64,000 nucleotides of DNA, taken from the NCBI RefSeq assembly GCF_003020125.1, contig NZ_PYFW01000003.1, positions 800,092-864,091 on the forward strand, in the 5' to 3' direction. Numbering within the stretch: position 1 is the first letter of the stretch; the number at the start of each line of letters is the position of its first letter. The stretch comes from Bradyrhizobium sp. MOS003. GTDB taxonomy: Bacteria; Pseudomonadota; Alphaproteobacteria; Rhizobiales; Xanthobacteraceae. The translations under genes and the position numbers were made by a program. Below are positions 33,584 through 43,082 of the stretch, piece after piece. The notes below the pieces were generated by a model. The model worked only from the letters and a program-made list of their open reading frames with translations, was not told the origin of the DNA and ran no database searches.

Positions 33584-33637
33584 CCTTTTGGGCGTTTCCG
33601 CTCTAATGGGGCATCCTGAACTTTGAGGAGATGCGCT

Positions 33638-34780
33638 TTGAGCGTGACGCAGCAACAGGTTCTCGACAGCCTCGCCCGGATCAAATCCCCCCGCGGGGTC
33701 GCGCTCACCAATGCCAATGTGCTGAGCGCGATCAACGCGTCCGACGGCAAGGTGTTCTTCTCGATCAACGTCGATGCCGCCGAGGCCAGGGCCTGGGAGT
33801 CCATCCGGGCCGAAGCGGAGGCCGCCGTGCGCGGCATTCCTGGCGTCACCACCGTCATGGTGGCACTGACCGCCGAGCGCAAGCCGGGCTCTGCGCCGCC
33901 GCCACCCCCGCAACCGAGCCGCGGCACGCCCGGCGTACAGCCGGTCCATGCCCACAAGCCGCCGCCACAGGGCGGCGCCCAATCGCCGATGGCGCGGCAG
34001 TCGGAAATCCCGGGCGTTGCCGCCGTGATCGCGGTCGCCTCCGGCAAGGGCGGCGTCGGCAAGTCGACCACCGCACTGAACCTGGCTCTCGGTCTGCGCG
34101 ACCTCGGCCTCAAGGTCGGGCTGCTCGATGCCGACATCTACGGCCCCTCGGTGCCACGGCTGACCGGCCTGCACGACAAGCCGGAGCTGAACGGCGAGCG
34201 AAAAATGATTCCGCTTCGACGCTTCGGCCTCGCCATCATGTCGATCGGCTTCCTGGTCGAGGAAGAGACCGCGATGATCTGGCGCGGTCCCATGGTGATG
34301 TCGGCGGTGACGCAGATGCTGCGGGATGTCGAATGGGGCAAGCTCGACGTGCTGGTCGTTGACATGCCGCCGGGCACCGGCGATGCGCAGCTCACGCTGG
34401 CGCAGAACGTGCCGCTGAAGGGCGCGGTGATCGTCTCGACCCCGCAGGACCTGTCCCTGATCGACGCGCGGCGGGGGCTTGCCATGTTCAAGAAGGTCAA
34501 CGTGCCGGTGCTCGGCATCGTCGAGAACATGAGCTACTTCCAGTGCCCACATTGCGGCACGCGATCGGACATTTTCGGCCATGGCGGGGCGCGGCACGAG
34601 GCCGAGAAGCTCGAGGTCCCCTTCCTTGGCGAGATCCCGCTGCACATGGCGATTCGTGCCACCTCGGATGCCGGCAATCCCGTCGTCGACAGCGAGCCGG
34701 ACGGTCCCCATGCGGCGATCTACCGCGCCATTGCAGGGCAGGTCCGCGACCAGCTCAAGGGCGTCATCGCGGCGGCCTGA
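33638..34780 (+). CDS. mrp: Mrp/ApbC/NBP35-family iron-sulfur carrier P-loop ATPase
   Basis: A 380-residue protein. The N-terminal DUF59/MIP18 domain (about 1-85) is followed by a Pro-rich linker (PPPPPQPSRGTPG) and the ATPase with a deviant Walker A, ASGKGGVGKSTTALNLA. The carrier motif CPHC (in YFQCPHCGTRSDIFGHGG) would hold a bridging Fe-S cluster. I chose TTG at 33638 because GAGGAG ends 7 bases upstream. It delivers Fe-S clusters to apoproteins. Confidence 0.93.
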   Translation: MSVTQQQVLDSLARIKSPRGVALTNANVLSAINASDGKVFFSINVDAAEARAWESIRAEAEAAVRGIPGVTTVMVALTAERKPGSAPPPPPQPSRGTPGVQPVHAHKPPPQGGAQSPMARQSEIPGVAAVIAVASGKGGVGKSTTALNLALGLRDLGLKVGLLDADIYGPSVPRLTGLHDKPELNGERKMIPLRRFGLAIMSIGFLVEEETAMIWRGPMVMSAVTQMLRDVEWGKLDVLVVDMPPGTGDAQLTLAQNVPLKGAVIVSTPQDLSLIDARRGLAMFKKVNVPVLGIVENMSYFQCPHCGTRSDIFGHGGARHEAEKLEVPFLGEIPLHMAIRATSDAGNPVVDSEPDGPHAAIYRAIAGQVRDQLKGVIAAA

Positions 34781-34994
34781 GCCGGGCGGCCGCGGCCACA
34801 TTGGTCTTATTGGGGACATGCGACTTTCGTAGAGCCCCGTCATGCCATTGTCGCGTTCCGCAGGCGGGGCTTCCGTGGTAAAGGCCCACGGCAGTCAAGC
34901 CCCTTCGGTTCGACGCGGCCCAACGCGTCGCCGGAATGAGCGGCGGCAAGAAGAGAAGTCAAGGGGAAACGCCCCAGCAAGGAGAGACCTGAAG

Positions 34995-36083
34995 ATGAAG
35001 CGTCGTGATTTTCTGAAAGTGTCGGCGGCAGGCGCGGCGGCGACCGCAGTTGCCTCGCCGGCGATCGCGCAGTCCTCGCCCGAGGTGAAGTGGCGCCTGA
35101 CTTCGAGCTTCCCGAAGTCGCTCGATACTATCTATGGCGGTGCCGAGCAGGTGGCGAAGTACGTCGCCGAGATGACCGACAACAAATTCCAGATCCAGGT
35201 GTTCGCTGCCGGTGAGCTCGTTCCCGGTCTGCAGGCGCTGGATGCGACGTCCAGCGGCACGGTCGAGATGTGCCATACGGTGTCGTACTACTATGTCGGC
35301 AAGGACCCGACCTTCGCGATCTTCGCCTCGGTGCCGTTCGGCCTCAATGCGCGCCAGCAGAACTCGTGGCTCTATCAGGGCGGCGGCAATGAGCTCGCCA
35401 ACGAGTTCTTCAAGAAGTCGAATGTGGTCGGCTTCCCCTGCGGCAACACCGGCACCCAGATGGGCGGCTGGTTCCGCAAGGAGATCAAGACCGTTGCCGA
35501 CCTCTCCGGCCTGAAGATGCGCATCGGCGGCATTGCCGGCCAGGTGCTCCAGAAGGTCGGCGTGGTACCGCAGCAGCTCGCCGGCGGCGACATCTATCCG
35601 GCGCTCGAAAAGGGCACCATCGACGCCGCCGAGTGGGTCGGCCCCTACGATGACGAGAAGCTCGGCTTCGCCAAGGTCGCCAAGTACTACTACTACCCGG
35701 GCTTCTGGGAAGGCGGTCCGACCGTCCACGCCTTCGCCAACCTGGAGAAGTTCAACGCTCTGCCGAAGAACTACCAGGCGATCCTCACCAACGCGACGGC
35801 AAATGCCAACACCTGGATGGCCGCCCGCTACGACATGCAGAACCCGACGGCCCTGAAGCGCTTGGTTGCCGGCGGCACCCAGCTTCGTCCCTTCACCAAC
35901 GAGGTGCTGGAAGCCTGCCTCAAGGCGACCAACGAATTGTGGGGCGAGATCTCGGCCAAGAACCCCGACTTCAAGAAGTCGATCGACGCCATGCAGGCCT
36001 ACCGCTCCGACGAATATCTGTGGTGGCAGGTTGCCGAATACACCTACGACAGCTTCATGATCCGCTCGCGCACGCGCGGCTGA
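34995..36083 (+). CDS. TRAP transporter solute receptor, TakP-like (copy 1)
   Basis: A 362-residue periplasmic DctP-family receptor with a Tat signal (KRRDFLKVSAAGAAATAVAS, cleavage AIAQ). The family stretches include TQMGGWFRKE, GLKMRIGG, QQLAGGDIYPALEKGTIDAA and EWVGPYDDEKLGF, as in TakP of Rhodobacter, which binds 2-oxo acids. The start at 34995 begins the Tat motif. It is followed by its own terminator and then by a second receptor of identical length. No dctQM follows directly; the nearest are at 41400-43664 on the other strand. Confidence 0.92.
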   Translation: MKRRDFLKVSAAGAAATAVASPAIAQSSPEVKWRLTSSFPKSLDTIYGGAEQVAKYVAEMTDNKFQIQVFAAGELVPGLQALDATSSGTVEMCHTVSYYYVGKDPTFAIFASVPFGLNARQQNSWLYQGGGNELANEFFKKSNVVGFPCGNTGTQMGGWFRKEIKTVADLSGLKMRIGGIAGQVLQKVGVVPQQLAGGDIYPALEKGTIDAAEWVGPYDDEKLGFAKVAKYYYYPGFWEGGPTVHAFANLEKFNALPKNYQAILTNATANANTWMAARYDMQNPTALKRLVAGGTQLRPFTNEVLEACLKATNELWGEISAKNPDFKKSIDAMQAYRSDEYLWWQVAEYTYDSFMIRSRTRG

Positions 36084-36120
36084 TCGCCCAGGCTCAAGCC
36101 AAGCTCAACTCAAAAACCGG

Positions 36121-36155
36121 AAAGCCCGGCCTCCAGTGGAGGCCGGGCTTTTTCT
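36121..36155 (+). terminator. Rho-independent terminator after TRAP receptor 1
   Basis: A perfect stem AAAGCCCGGCCTCC / GGAGGCCGGGCTTT with a 3-base loop is followed by TTCTTT, 37 bases beyond the stop of the first receptor. It should end that transcript before the second receptor gene. Confidence 0.9.
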
Positions 36156-36261
36156 TTGCCGCAGTGCGATCGGGATGGCATTCGGTCCCGGCTTGCGTCA
36201 TGCTGACCGCAAGCCTCGGAAAGAAGGCTCACAATCACTGGTACATTCAGGGCAGGAAATC

Positions 36262-37350
<1,089 letters not shown>

Positions 37351-37372
37351 GCGCATCACCGGGCAAATGCAG

Positions 37373-37405
37373 CGCCCCGGAGCGAAAGCCCGGGGCGTTT
37401 TCTTG
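37373..37405 (+). terminator. Rho-independent terminator after TRAP receptor 2
   Basis: Stem CGCCCCGG / CCGGGGCG with a 9-base loop, followed by TTTTCTTG, 23 bases beyond the stop of the second receptor. Confidence 0.85.
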
Positions 37406-37422
37406 TGCGATCAAGAGTGTGT

Positions 37423-37500
37423 CTGCCCCAAAATTTGAAAAACAACCCCATGCACAGTAGCCAACGGCTTGATAATCCATGAGAAAATTTACCCGCAAAT
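37423..37500. repeat. Dispersed Bradyrhizobium-type repeat (AACAACCCCATGCACAG motif)
   Basis: The stretch with AAAATTTGAAAAACAACCCC, ATGCACAGTAGCC is a motif I recall recurring between genes in Bradyrhizobium genomes, often mis-annotated as short proteins. It is AT-richer than its surroundings. Only one copy is visible in this window, so the repeat call rests on memory and needs a genome comparison. Confidence 0.45.
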
Positions 37501-37609
37501 CGCTGCTGCGGAAGGCGGAGTCGGTGTGGGGGCGGAGCAATTTGAATGGCAAGTCAGACTAGCCTCCTAGCGCCGCTACGCCACCGCGCCGCTCTACGCT
37601 TGGGCCGCT

Positions 37610-38770
37610 TTAGCTTTGGGCCGCTTTCCAGTCGCGCTTGATTTTCTTGGCCAGCGACCATTTGTGCACTTCAGTCGGCCCGTCATAGATCCGGAAGGCA
37701 CGGATTTCGCGGAAGGCTTGCTCGACGATTGTCTCCGTCGAGACCCCCGTGCCGCCCATCACCTGAACGCAGCGATCGGCAACGCGCATCAGTGCTTCCG
37801 ACACGGCCACCTTCGCCATGGAGCTCTCGGTCGTGCCGAGCGAGCCGGTGTCGAGCACTCCGGCGCACCAGTCGATCATCAGCTCCGATTGCTGGAGATC
37901 GATCAGGTTCTCCGCCAGCATGAAGCCGACGCCCTCGTGGTCGACCAGCGGCTTGCCGAACGCCTGGCGGCGGCAGGCATAGTCGGTGGCAATCTCGTTG
38001 GCGCGGATCGCGAGGCCCAGCCATCGCATGCAATGCGACAGCCGTGCGGGACTCAAACGAATTTGGGCATATTTGAAACCCTCGCCGGATGCGCCGAGCA
38101 TCTGGTCGGCCGGCACCCGCAGGTTTTCAATGTCGATCTCCGCGTGTCCGCCGGGCATCGAATTGTCGATCGTATCCAGCACGCGCAGCGTGCGGATCGC
38201 GGGATTTGGCAGATCGACGAGGAACATGCACGCGCCATCGTCAGACTTCGCCATGACGATCCCGACGCGCGCTCCCTCGGCTCCCGTGATGAACTTCTTT
38301 CGCCCGTTGATGACCCAATGGTTGCCGTCGAGCCGGCACGTCGTCCGCATCATCGACGGATCCGATCCGGCTCCGCCCGCATCGGCAGGCTCCGTCATGA
38401 AGAACGCCGAGCGCGCTTTGCCCGACACCAGCGGTTCGAGAAAACGCGATTTCTGCTCGGGGCTGCCGACCTTGCCGAGCAGGTACATGTTGCCTTCATC
38501 CGGCGCCATGGTGTTGCACGCCAATGGACCGAGTGGAGACAGGCCAGTCTTGATCAGGGCTTTCGCAGTCTCGCGTTGCGTGAGATGGGACCCGTCCGCG
38601 AGAATGTGCGGCGTCAGGACGCCGGCCTTCCGCGCCTTGTCGCGCAGCTCCTGCACGAGTTCGTCGCTCGGACCGTGCGGACCTGTCCGGGGATCCTTTT
38701 CGTAGGGAACGACTTCAGTCCGGATGAACGCCTCGATCTTCGCTGCAATGCTGTCGTCGTGATGGGGCAT
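37610..38770 (-). CDS. Acyl-CoA dehydrogenase (ACAD10/11-like)
   Basis: A 386-residue flavoprotein of the acyl-CoA dehydrogenase family. FAD-binding segments FFMTEPADAGGAGSDPS and VINGRKKFITGAEGARVGIV are clear, as is the C-terminal QVMGGTGVSTETIVEQAFRE, then IYDGPTEVHKWSLAKKI. The DGP-EVH signature is that of the ACAD10/11 branch. It introduces a double bond into an acyl-CoA and passes electrons to ETF. No other fatty-acid gene is adjacent; it faces the TRAP receptor genes convergently. Confidence 0.9.
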   Translation of the reverse strand: MPHHDDSIAAKIEAFIRTEVVPYEKDPRTGPHGPSDELVQELRDKARKAGVLTPHILADGSHLTQRETAKALIKTGLSPLGPLACNTMAPDEGNMYLLGKVGSPEQKSRFLEPLVSGKARSAFFMTEPADAGGAGSDPSMMRTTCRLDGNHWVINGRKKFITGAEGARVGIVMAKSDDGACMFLVDLPNPAIRTLRVLDTIDNSMPGGHAEIDIENLRVPADQMLGASGEGFKYAQIRLSPARLSHCMRWLGLAIRANEIATDYACRRQAFGKPLVDHEGVGFMLAENLIDLQQSELMIDWCAGVLDTGSLGTTESSMAKVAVSEALMRVADRCVQVMGGTGVSTETIVEQAFREIRAFRIYDGPTEVHKWSLAKKIKRDWKAAQS

Positions 38771-39190
38771 AGCTACTCCGGTCGACTGCCGCCTCGGCGG
38801 AGGCTGGCTTTCGACCAGCTATAGACTGATGGGCCGGAGATGAGCAACATCCGCGCTGGCCCTACCGGATGAGGGAAGGGCGCAAGGATCACCGTCTATT
38901 CGATCGTCTCATCGGCGCGCCCGAGCAAGCCTGGCGCCACCACGAGGCCGATTGCTTTTGCTGTCTTGGCGTTGATGATCAGTTCGACTTTTGTGGCGCA
39001 TCTGCATGCGGCAGGGCGAGCGTCGCGGCGAGACGGAACCCATATCAACCTTGCCTGACGCTCACCTTACGGTTCTGTCGACGTCGGCAAGGACGCATTT
39101 TTTTGCTGGTCGTAGCCGCCGAATGATGGGAGACATTCCGCAGCGCGGCGGGTCCCGCGGTTCTGAAATACCGGATTTCTGGTCGAGCAC
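38771..39190. other. Intergenic region holding a gene remnant
   Basis: About 420 bases between divergent genes. It contains the fragment of an ABC substrate-binding protein at 38896-39000 and otherwise no recognisable gene. The promoter of the two-component system should lie near 39100-39190. Confidence 0.5.
38896..39000 (-). pseudogene. Remnant of an ABC_sub_bind (PF04392) substrate-binding protein
   Basis: On the minus strand the frame TKVELIINAKTAKAIGLVV, APGLLGRADETIE ends in a stop at 38896-38898. This is the characteristic C-terminus of the PF04392 periplasmic substrate-binding proteins that are numerous in Bradyrhizobium (family pattern TKFELVINLKTAKALGL, then LLARADEVIE). Only ~33 codons remain; upstream sequence shows no further match. 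A decayed gene end, not a functional protein. Confidence 0.7.
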
Positions 39191-39865
39191 ATGCGCCTTC
39201 TGATCGTCGAGGACAATGCCGAGCTGTCGCGGCTCGTCGCGGCCGGGCTGGCGGCGGCCGGCTATCAAAGCGACATCGTCGGCAGCGCGGCTGAGGCGCG
39301 CGAGGCGGTGAGCAGCGTCAGCTATGCTGCGATGATCCTCGACCTCGGGCTGCCCGACGGCGACGGCCTGTCGGTGCTGCGCGAGCTGCGTCTCAAGATG
39401 GAGCCGCTCCCTGTGCTGGTGCTGACCGCACGCGGCGGCCTGCAGGACCGAGTCAGTGGCCTGCGCAGCGGCGCCGACGATTATCTCGCCAAGCCCTTCG
39501 CGATGGAGGAGCTGATCGCGCGGCTGGAGGCGATCCTGCGCCGGCCCGGCCAGCTGCTCGGCCGCTCGCTCAGTCTTGCCAACCTCGTCTACGACACCGA
39601 GAGCCGCCAGATCTTCGTCGACGACCAGCCGCGGATCATCTCCGCGCGCGAGACCTCGGTGCTGGAGATCCTGCTGCGTCGGCAGGGCCGGGTGGTGCCG
39701 AAGAAGAACGTCGAGGACCACATCTTCGGACTGGACGGCGAGGTCGCCTCCAACGCGGTCGAGGTCTACGTCTCACGGCTGCGCAAGCAGCTCGCTGAGC
39801 ACGGCGCCAAGGTCGTGATCCATACCATCCGTGGCGTCGGCTATCTCATGGACGTGGAGAAATAG
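39191..39865 (+). CDS. OmpR-family response regulator (TctD/QseB type)
   Basis: A 224-residue regulator. The receiver has VEDNAEL (N-terminal acidic pocket), phospho-Asp in LDLGLPDGDG (about 51) and Lys in YLAKPFAMEEL (about 101). The C-terminal winged helix reads ISARETSVLEILLRRQGRVV and AVEVYVSRLRKQL. The sensor kinase starts 1 base after the stop. Genes further along are TRAP dctQM on the other strand, so this pair could control carboxylate uptake as TctDE does; this is inference. Confidence 0.9.
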   Translation: MRLLIVEDNAELSRLVAAGLAAAGYQSDIVGSAAEAREAVSSVSYAAMILDLGLPDGDGLSVLRELRLKMEPLPVLVLTARGGLQDRVSGLRSGADDYLAKPFAMEELIARLEAILRRPGQLLGRSLSLANLVYDTESRQIFVDDQPRIISARETSVLEILLRRQGRVVPKKNVEDHIFGLDGEVASNAVEVYVSRLRKQLAEHGAKVVIHTIRGVGYLMDVEK

Positions 39866-39866
39866 C

Positions 39867-41327
39867 GTGGCCCGGATCGGGTCCCAAGCCAGGCCCCAAG
39901 GCGGGCCCCAAGCCAGGCACCAAGGCAGGCTCCAAGGCAAGCCCCAAGCCAGGCCTCAAGGCGCCGGCTCCTATGACAGGTCGCCGACGTTCAAATCGCT
40001 GATCTGGCGCATCGTGTTCCTGCACATCCTCGCCGTCGCGGTGGTCGCGATCTTCCTGCCGCTGGTGCTGTTCTGGCTGCTCAATTCCGAGATCGACCAG
40101 CTGCATCGCGATGCCATGCGCGCCCAGGCCGAAGTGCTGGCGGAGCGCATCGTTGCCCAACCGGACGGATTGCTGACGTTCAATCTGCCCGACAGCCTGA
40201 AGGGCCTCTATTCGGATGCCTATGGCCGCTATCAGTACGACATCCGCGATGCCGAGGGCCGGCTGCTGTTCTCGTCCCATCGGCGCACCGCCCCCACGGC
40301 ACCGCGTTCATCGGAGAGCATTTCGGGTGCCGCCGTCACCCGCGACATTGATGGCAAGACGGTGCGCATCCAGGTCGCCGAGGATCTCGCGCATCGCGAT
40401 GTCATCATCGACGACATCGTCTCGAACTTCTTCCGCCGCGTGGGATGGATCACCATTCCGATCCTGCTGATCCTGCTCGCCACCGACATCATCATCTTTC
40501 GCCGTGCGATCGCGCCGCTGTGGAAGGCCTCCGAAGAGGCCAGCAATATCGGCCCGGCGCGCACCGACATCCGCCTGCCGACGGAGCAGATCCCGCGCGA
40601 GATCCTGCCGCTCGTCACCGCCGTCAACCAGGCGCTCGACCGCCTCGAAGGCGGCTTTCGGGTGCAGCGTCAGTTCACGGCGGATGCCGCGCATCAATTG
40701 CGCACGCCGCTCGCGATCCTGCGCACGCGGATCGAGACGCTCGGCGATCATGCGGTGCGGCAGGCGCTGCACGCCGACATCGAAACCATGAGCCGCCTCG
40801 TCGCCCAATTGCTGGAGATCGCCGAGCTCGACACCCTGGTGCTCGATCCCGGCGAGACCGCGGATTTGCGTGCGGTCTGCGCCGAGGTGGTCGCCGCGAT
40901 CGCTCCGTTCGCGATCGCGCAGCACAAGGACATTGCGCTCCGAGGCACCGACGCGCCGGTCAGGATCCACGGTAATTCGGAGATGCTCCAGCGCGCGGTC
41001 TTCAACCTTGCCGAAAACGCCATCAAGTTCACGGCAAAGGACACCACCGTCGACGTCGAGGTAGGCGAAGACGGTTCGGTACGCGTGCGCGATTGTGGTC
41101 CAGGGATCGCGGAGGCCGAGCGCGAGCTGATCTTCCAGCGATTCTGGCGCGCCGATCGCCGGCGCAGCGACGGCGCGGGACTGGGGCTGTCGATCGTGCG
41201 CGCCGTGGCCGACGATCATGCCGCCACGGTCGCGGTGGCGAACCTCCCCGGCGGCGGCGCGGAGTTCACGCTGCGGTTTCGGCTGGCGGAGAGTGAGCCG
41301 ACGCCTTCACCCTCCAGGGCAGGGTGA
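39867..41327 (+). CDS. Sensor histidine kinase (TctE-like) with N-terminal QPRG repeats
   Basis: A 486-residue kinase. The likely start is GTG at 39867. Residues ~5-36 are an unusual Gln/Pro/Arg/Gly tandem repeat (units like PQARPQG), before TM1 (about 52-75). A periplasmic 2CSK_N-type sensor (about 76-190) and TM2 (about 192-213) follow. The H-box is FTADAAHQLRTPLAILRTRI; ATPase boxes are NLAENAIKFTA, DCGPGIAEAE and GAGLGLSIVRAV. TctE/QseC family by its AAHQLRTPL box. It is paired with the preceding OmpR-type regulator. Confidence 0.9.
   Translation: MARIGSQARPQGGPQARHQGRLQGKPQARPQGAGSYDRSPTFKSLIWRIVFLHILAVAVVAIFLPLVLFWLLNSEIDQLHRDAMRAQAEVLAERIVAQPDGLLTFNLPDSLKGLYSDAYGRYQYDIRDAEGRLLFSSHRRTAPTAPRSSESISGAAVTRDIDGKTVRIQVAEDLAHRDVIIDDIVSNFFRRVGWITIPILLILLATDIIIFRRAIAPLWKASEEASNIGPARTDIRLPTEQIPREILPLVTAVNQALDRLEGGFRVQRQFTADAAHQLRTPLAILRTRIETLGDHAVRQALHADIETMSRLVAQLLEIAELDTLVLDPGETADLRAVCAEVVAAIAPFAIAQHKDIALRGTDAPVRIHGNSEMLQRAVFNLAENAIKFTAKDTTVDVEVGEDGSVRVRDCGPGIAEAERELIFQRFWRADRRRSDGAGLGLSIVRAVADDHAATVAVANLPGGGAEFTLRFRLAESEPTPSPSRAG
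39884..39967 (+). repeat. Short tandem repeats of the CCAAG-GCAGGC type within the kinase start
   Basis: About 84 bases made of imperfect 9-15 bp units such as CCAAGCCAGGC, CCAAGGCGGGC and CCAAGGCAGGC. They are in frame and encode the Gln/Pro/Arg/Gly-rich N-terminus of the sensor kinase. The unit sequence suggests slippage or unequal crossing-over expansion. Confidence 0.75.
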
Positions 41328-41350
41328 TCGCATTCGTGCGTCGATAAGAG

Positions 41351-41380
41351 GTCGTGGCCGGGACGAGCCCGGCCATGACG
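41351..41380. repeat. Palindromic repeat of the VMAGLVPA type, between convergent genes
   Basis: GTCGTGGCCGGG and CCCGGCCATGAC form an inverted repeat with a 5-base spacer. Read on the minus strand it encodes the familiar string VMAGLVPAT, a hallmark of a dispersed extragenic palindrome in Bradyrhizobiaceae. It sits between two converging genes and may also act as a bidirectional terminator. Confidence 0.6.
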
Positions 41381-41399
41381 ATGTGGATACGATCGTCCT

Positions 41400-43055
41400 C
41401 TACTTCGACGGCGGGCCGAAATCCAGCGGCGGCAGCTCGATCTGCGGCACCTCGATCTTGATCGTGTTGGGATCGATGTTCGATTGCACGCCCTTGTAGT
41501 GCATCACCATCGACGGGAACGTGATCACCAGCGCGACCATGATGATCTGGATGACGACGAAGGGCACCGCGCCCCAATAGATCTGGCCGGTGGTGACAGG
41601 GTCCATCCGCTTGCCGGTGACGCGGTCGGTGTATCGGTCCTTCGGGGCGACCGACCGGAGATAGAACAGCGCGAAGCCGAACGGTGGATGCATGAACGAG
41701 GTCTGCATGTTGACACCGAGAATGACGCCGAACCATATCAGGTCGATGCCGAGATGCTCGGCGGCCGGTCCGAGCAGCGGGATCACGATGAAGGCCAACT
41801 CGAAGAAGTCGAGGAAGAAGGCCAGCACGAACACGAAGACGTTGACGAAGATCAGGAAGCCGACCTGGCCGCCGGGAAGGGAGGTGAGCAGGTGCTCGAC
41901 CCAGACGTGCCCGTTGACGCCGTAGAAGGTCAGCGAGAACACGCGGGCGCCGACCAGGATGAACACGACGAAAGCCGAGAGCTTGGCGGTCGATTCCGTG
42001 GCTTGCCGGATGAGGTCCCAGCTCAGACGCCGCTTCGCGGCGCCGAGGATGAGGGCTCCGGCGGCACCCATCGCGCCGCCTTCGGTCGGGGTCGCGATGC
42101 CGATGAAGATCGTGCCGAGCACCAGGAAGATCAGGAACAGCGGCGGCACCATCACGAAGGTGGTCTGCTGCGCCATCTTCGAGAGGAAGCGGAAGCCGGT
42201 GAGCTTGTCGATCACCCAGTTCAGCACGGCGACGGCGAATGCGAAGATGATGCCGTAGAACATGCTGAGCACGACGTAATCGGCGCCATGCGTCTCGGAA
42301 TTGCGCATCATGAACCAGCCGAACACGCAGCTCGCCAGGAACAGCACGCCGAGGGAACGGAGGCCGCGGTCGCCACTTTCCTCGCGGAAGCCGATGGCTT
42401 CCTTCGGCAGGCCTGGCGTGGCCTTCGGGAAGATCATGCTGACGAGGAAGGCGTAGAGGGCGTAGAGCCCGGCGAGCACGAGGCCGGGGATGAAGGCGCC
42501 CTCGTACATGTCGCCGACGGACTTGCCGAGCTGGTCGGCCATCACGATCAGAACGAGCGAGGGCGGAATGATCTGCGCGAGCGTGCCGGACGCGGCGATG
42601 ACGCCGGCGGCGACGCGGCGGTCATAGCCATAGCGGAGCATGATCGGCAGCGAGATCAGACCCATCGAGATCACGGACGCCGCGACCACGCCCGTCGTCG
42701 CGGCGAGCAGCGCGCCGACGAAGATGACGGCATAGGCAAGGCCGCCGCGGATGGTGCCGAACAGCTGACCGATGGTGTCGAGCAGGTCCTCGGCCATGCC
42801 CGAGCGCTCCAGCACCAGTCCCATGAAGGTGAAGAAGGGGATGGCGAGCAGCGTGTCGTTGTTCATCACGCCGTAGACGCGCTCGGGAAGAGCTTGAAGG
42901 AAGTCGGGGTGAAATTGGCCGAGCTCGACGCCGATGATGGCGTAGAACAGGCCGACGGCGCCGAGCGAGAATGCCGCGGGATAGCCGAGCAGCAGCACGA
43001 CGACCAGCGACGCGAACATGATGGGCGCCATATTGGCGATGATAAACGCGGTCAT
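41400..43055 (-). CDS. dctM: TRAP transporter large permease DctM (TakM-like)
   Basis: A 551-residue membrane protein of the DctM family with about 13-14 helices, longer than classical DctM (~430) owing to an insertion around 200-280, as in TakM-type subunits. Conserved parts: NNDTLLAIPFFTFMGLVLERSGMA, ATTGVVAASVISMGLISLP, ASGTLAQIIPPSLVLIVMAD and IFIGIATPTEGGAMGAAGAL. It forms the sodium-driven translocation channel with the small subunit encoded 27 bases upstream. The receptor is probably one or both DctP proteins at 34995-37350. Confidence 0.92.
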   Translation of the reverse strand: MTAFIIANMAPIMFASLVVVLLLGYPAAFSLGAVGLFYAIIGVELGQFHPDFLQALPERVYGVMNNDTLLAIPFFTFMGLVLERSGMAEDLLDTIGQLFGTIRGGLAYAVIFVGALLAATTGVVAASVISMGLISLPIMLRYGYDRRVAAGVIAASGTLAQIIPPSLVLIVMADQLGKSVGDMYEGAFIPGLVLAGLYALYAFLVSMIFPKATPGLPKEAIGFREESGDRGLRSLGVLFLASCVFGWFMMRNSETHGADYVVLSMFYGIIFAFAVAVLNWVIDKLTGFRFLSKMAQQTTFVMVPPLFLIFLVLGTIFIGIATPTEGGAMGAAGALILGAAKRRLSWDLIRQATESTAKLSAFVVFILVGARVFSLTFYGVNGHVWVEHLLTSLPGGQVGFLIFVNVFVFVLAFFLDFFELAFIVIPLLGPAAEHLGIDLIWFGVILGVNMQTSFMHPPFGFALFYLRSVAPKDRYTDRVTGKRMDPVTTGQIYWGAVPFVVIQIIMVALVITFPSMVMHYKGVQSNIDPNTIKIEVPQIELPPLDFGPPSK

Positions 43056-43082
43056 GAGTCCCCCTTAAACCGTCGCCAACGG

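Noticed and set aside
39884..39967. Short tandem repeats considered as a CRISPR-like array
   Set aside because: Units are 9-15 bases, imperfect and without spacers, and they read through in frame with a kinase.
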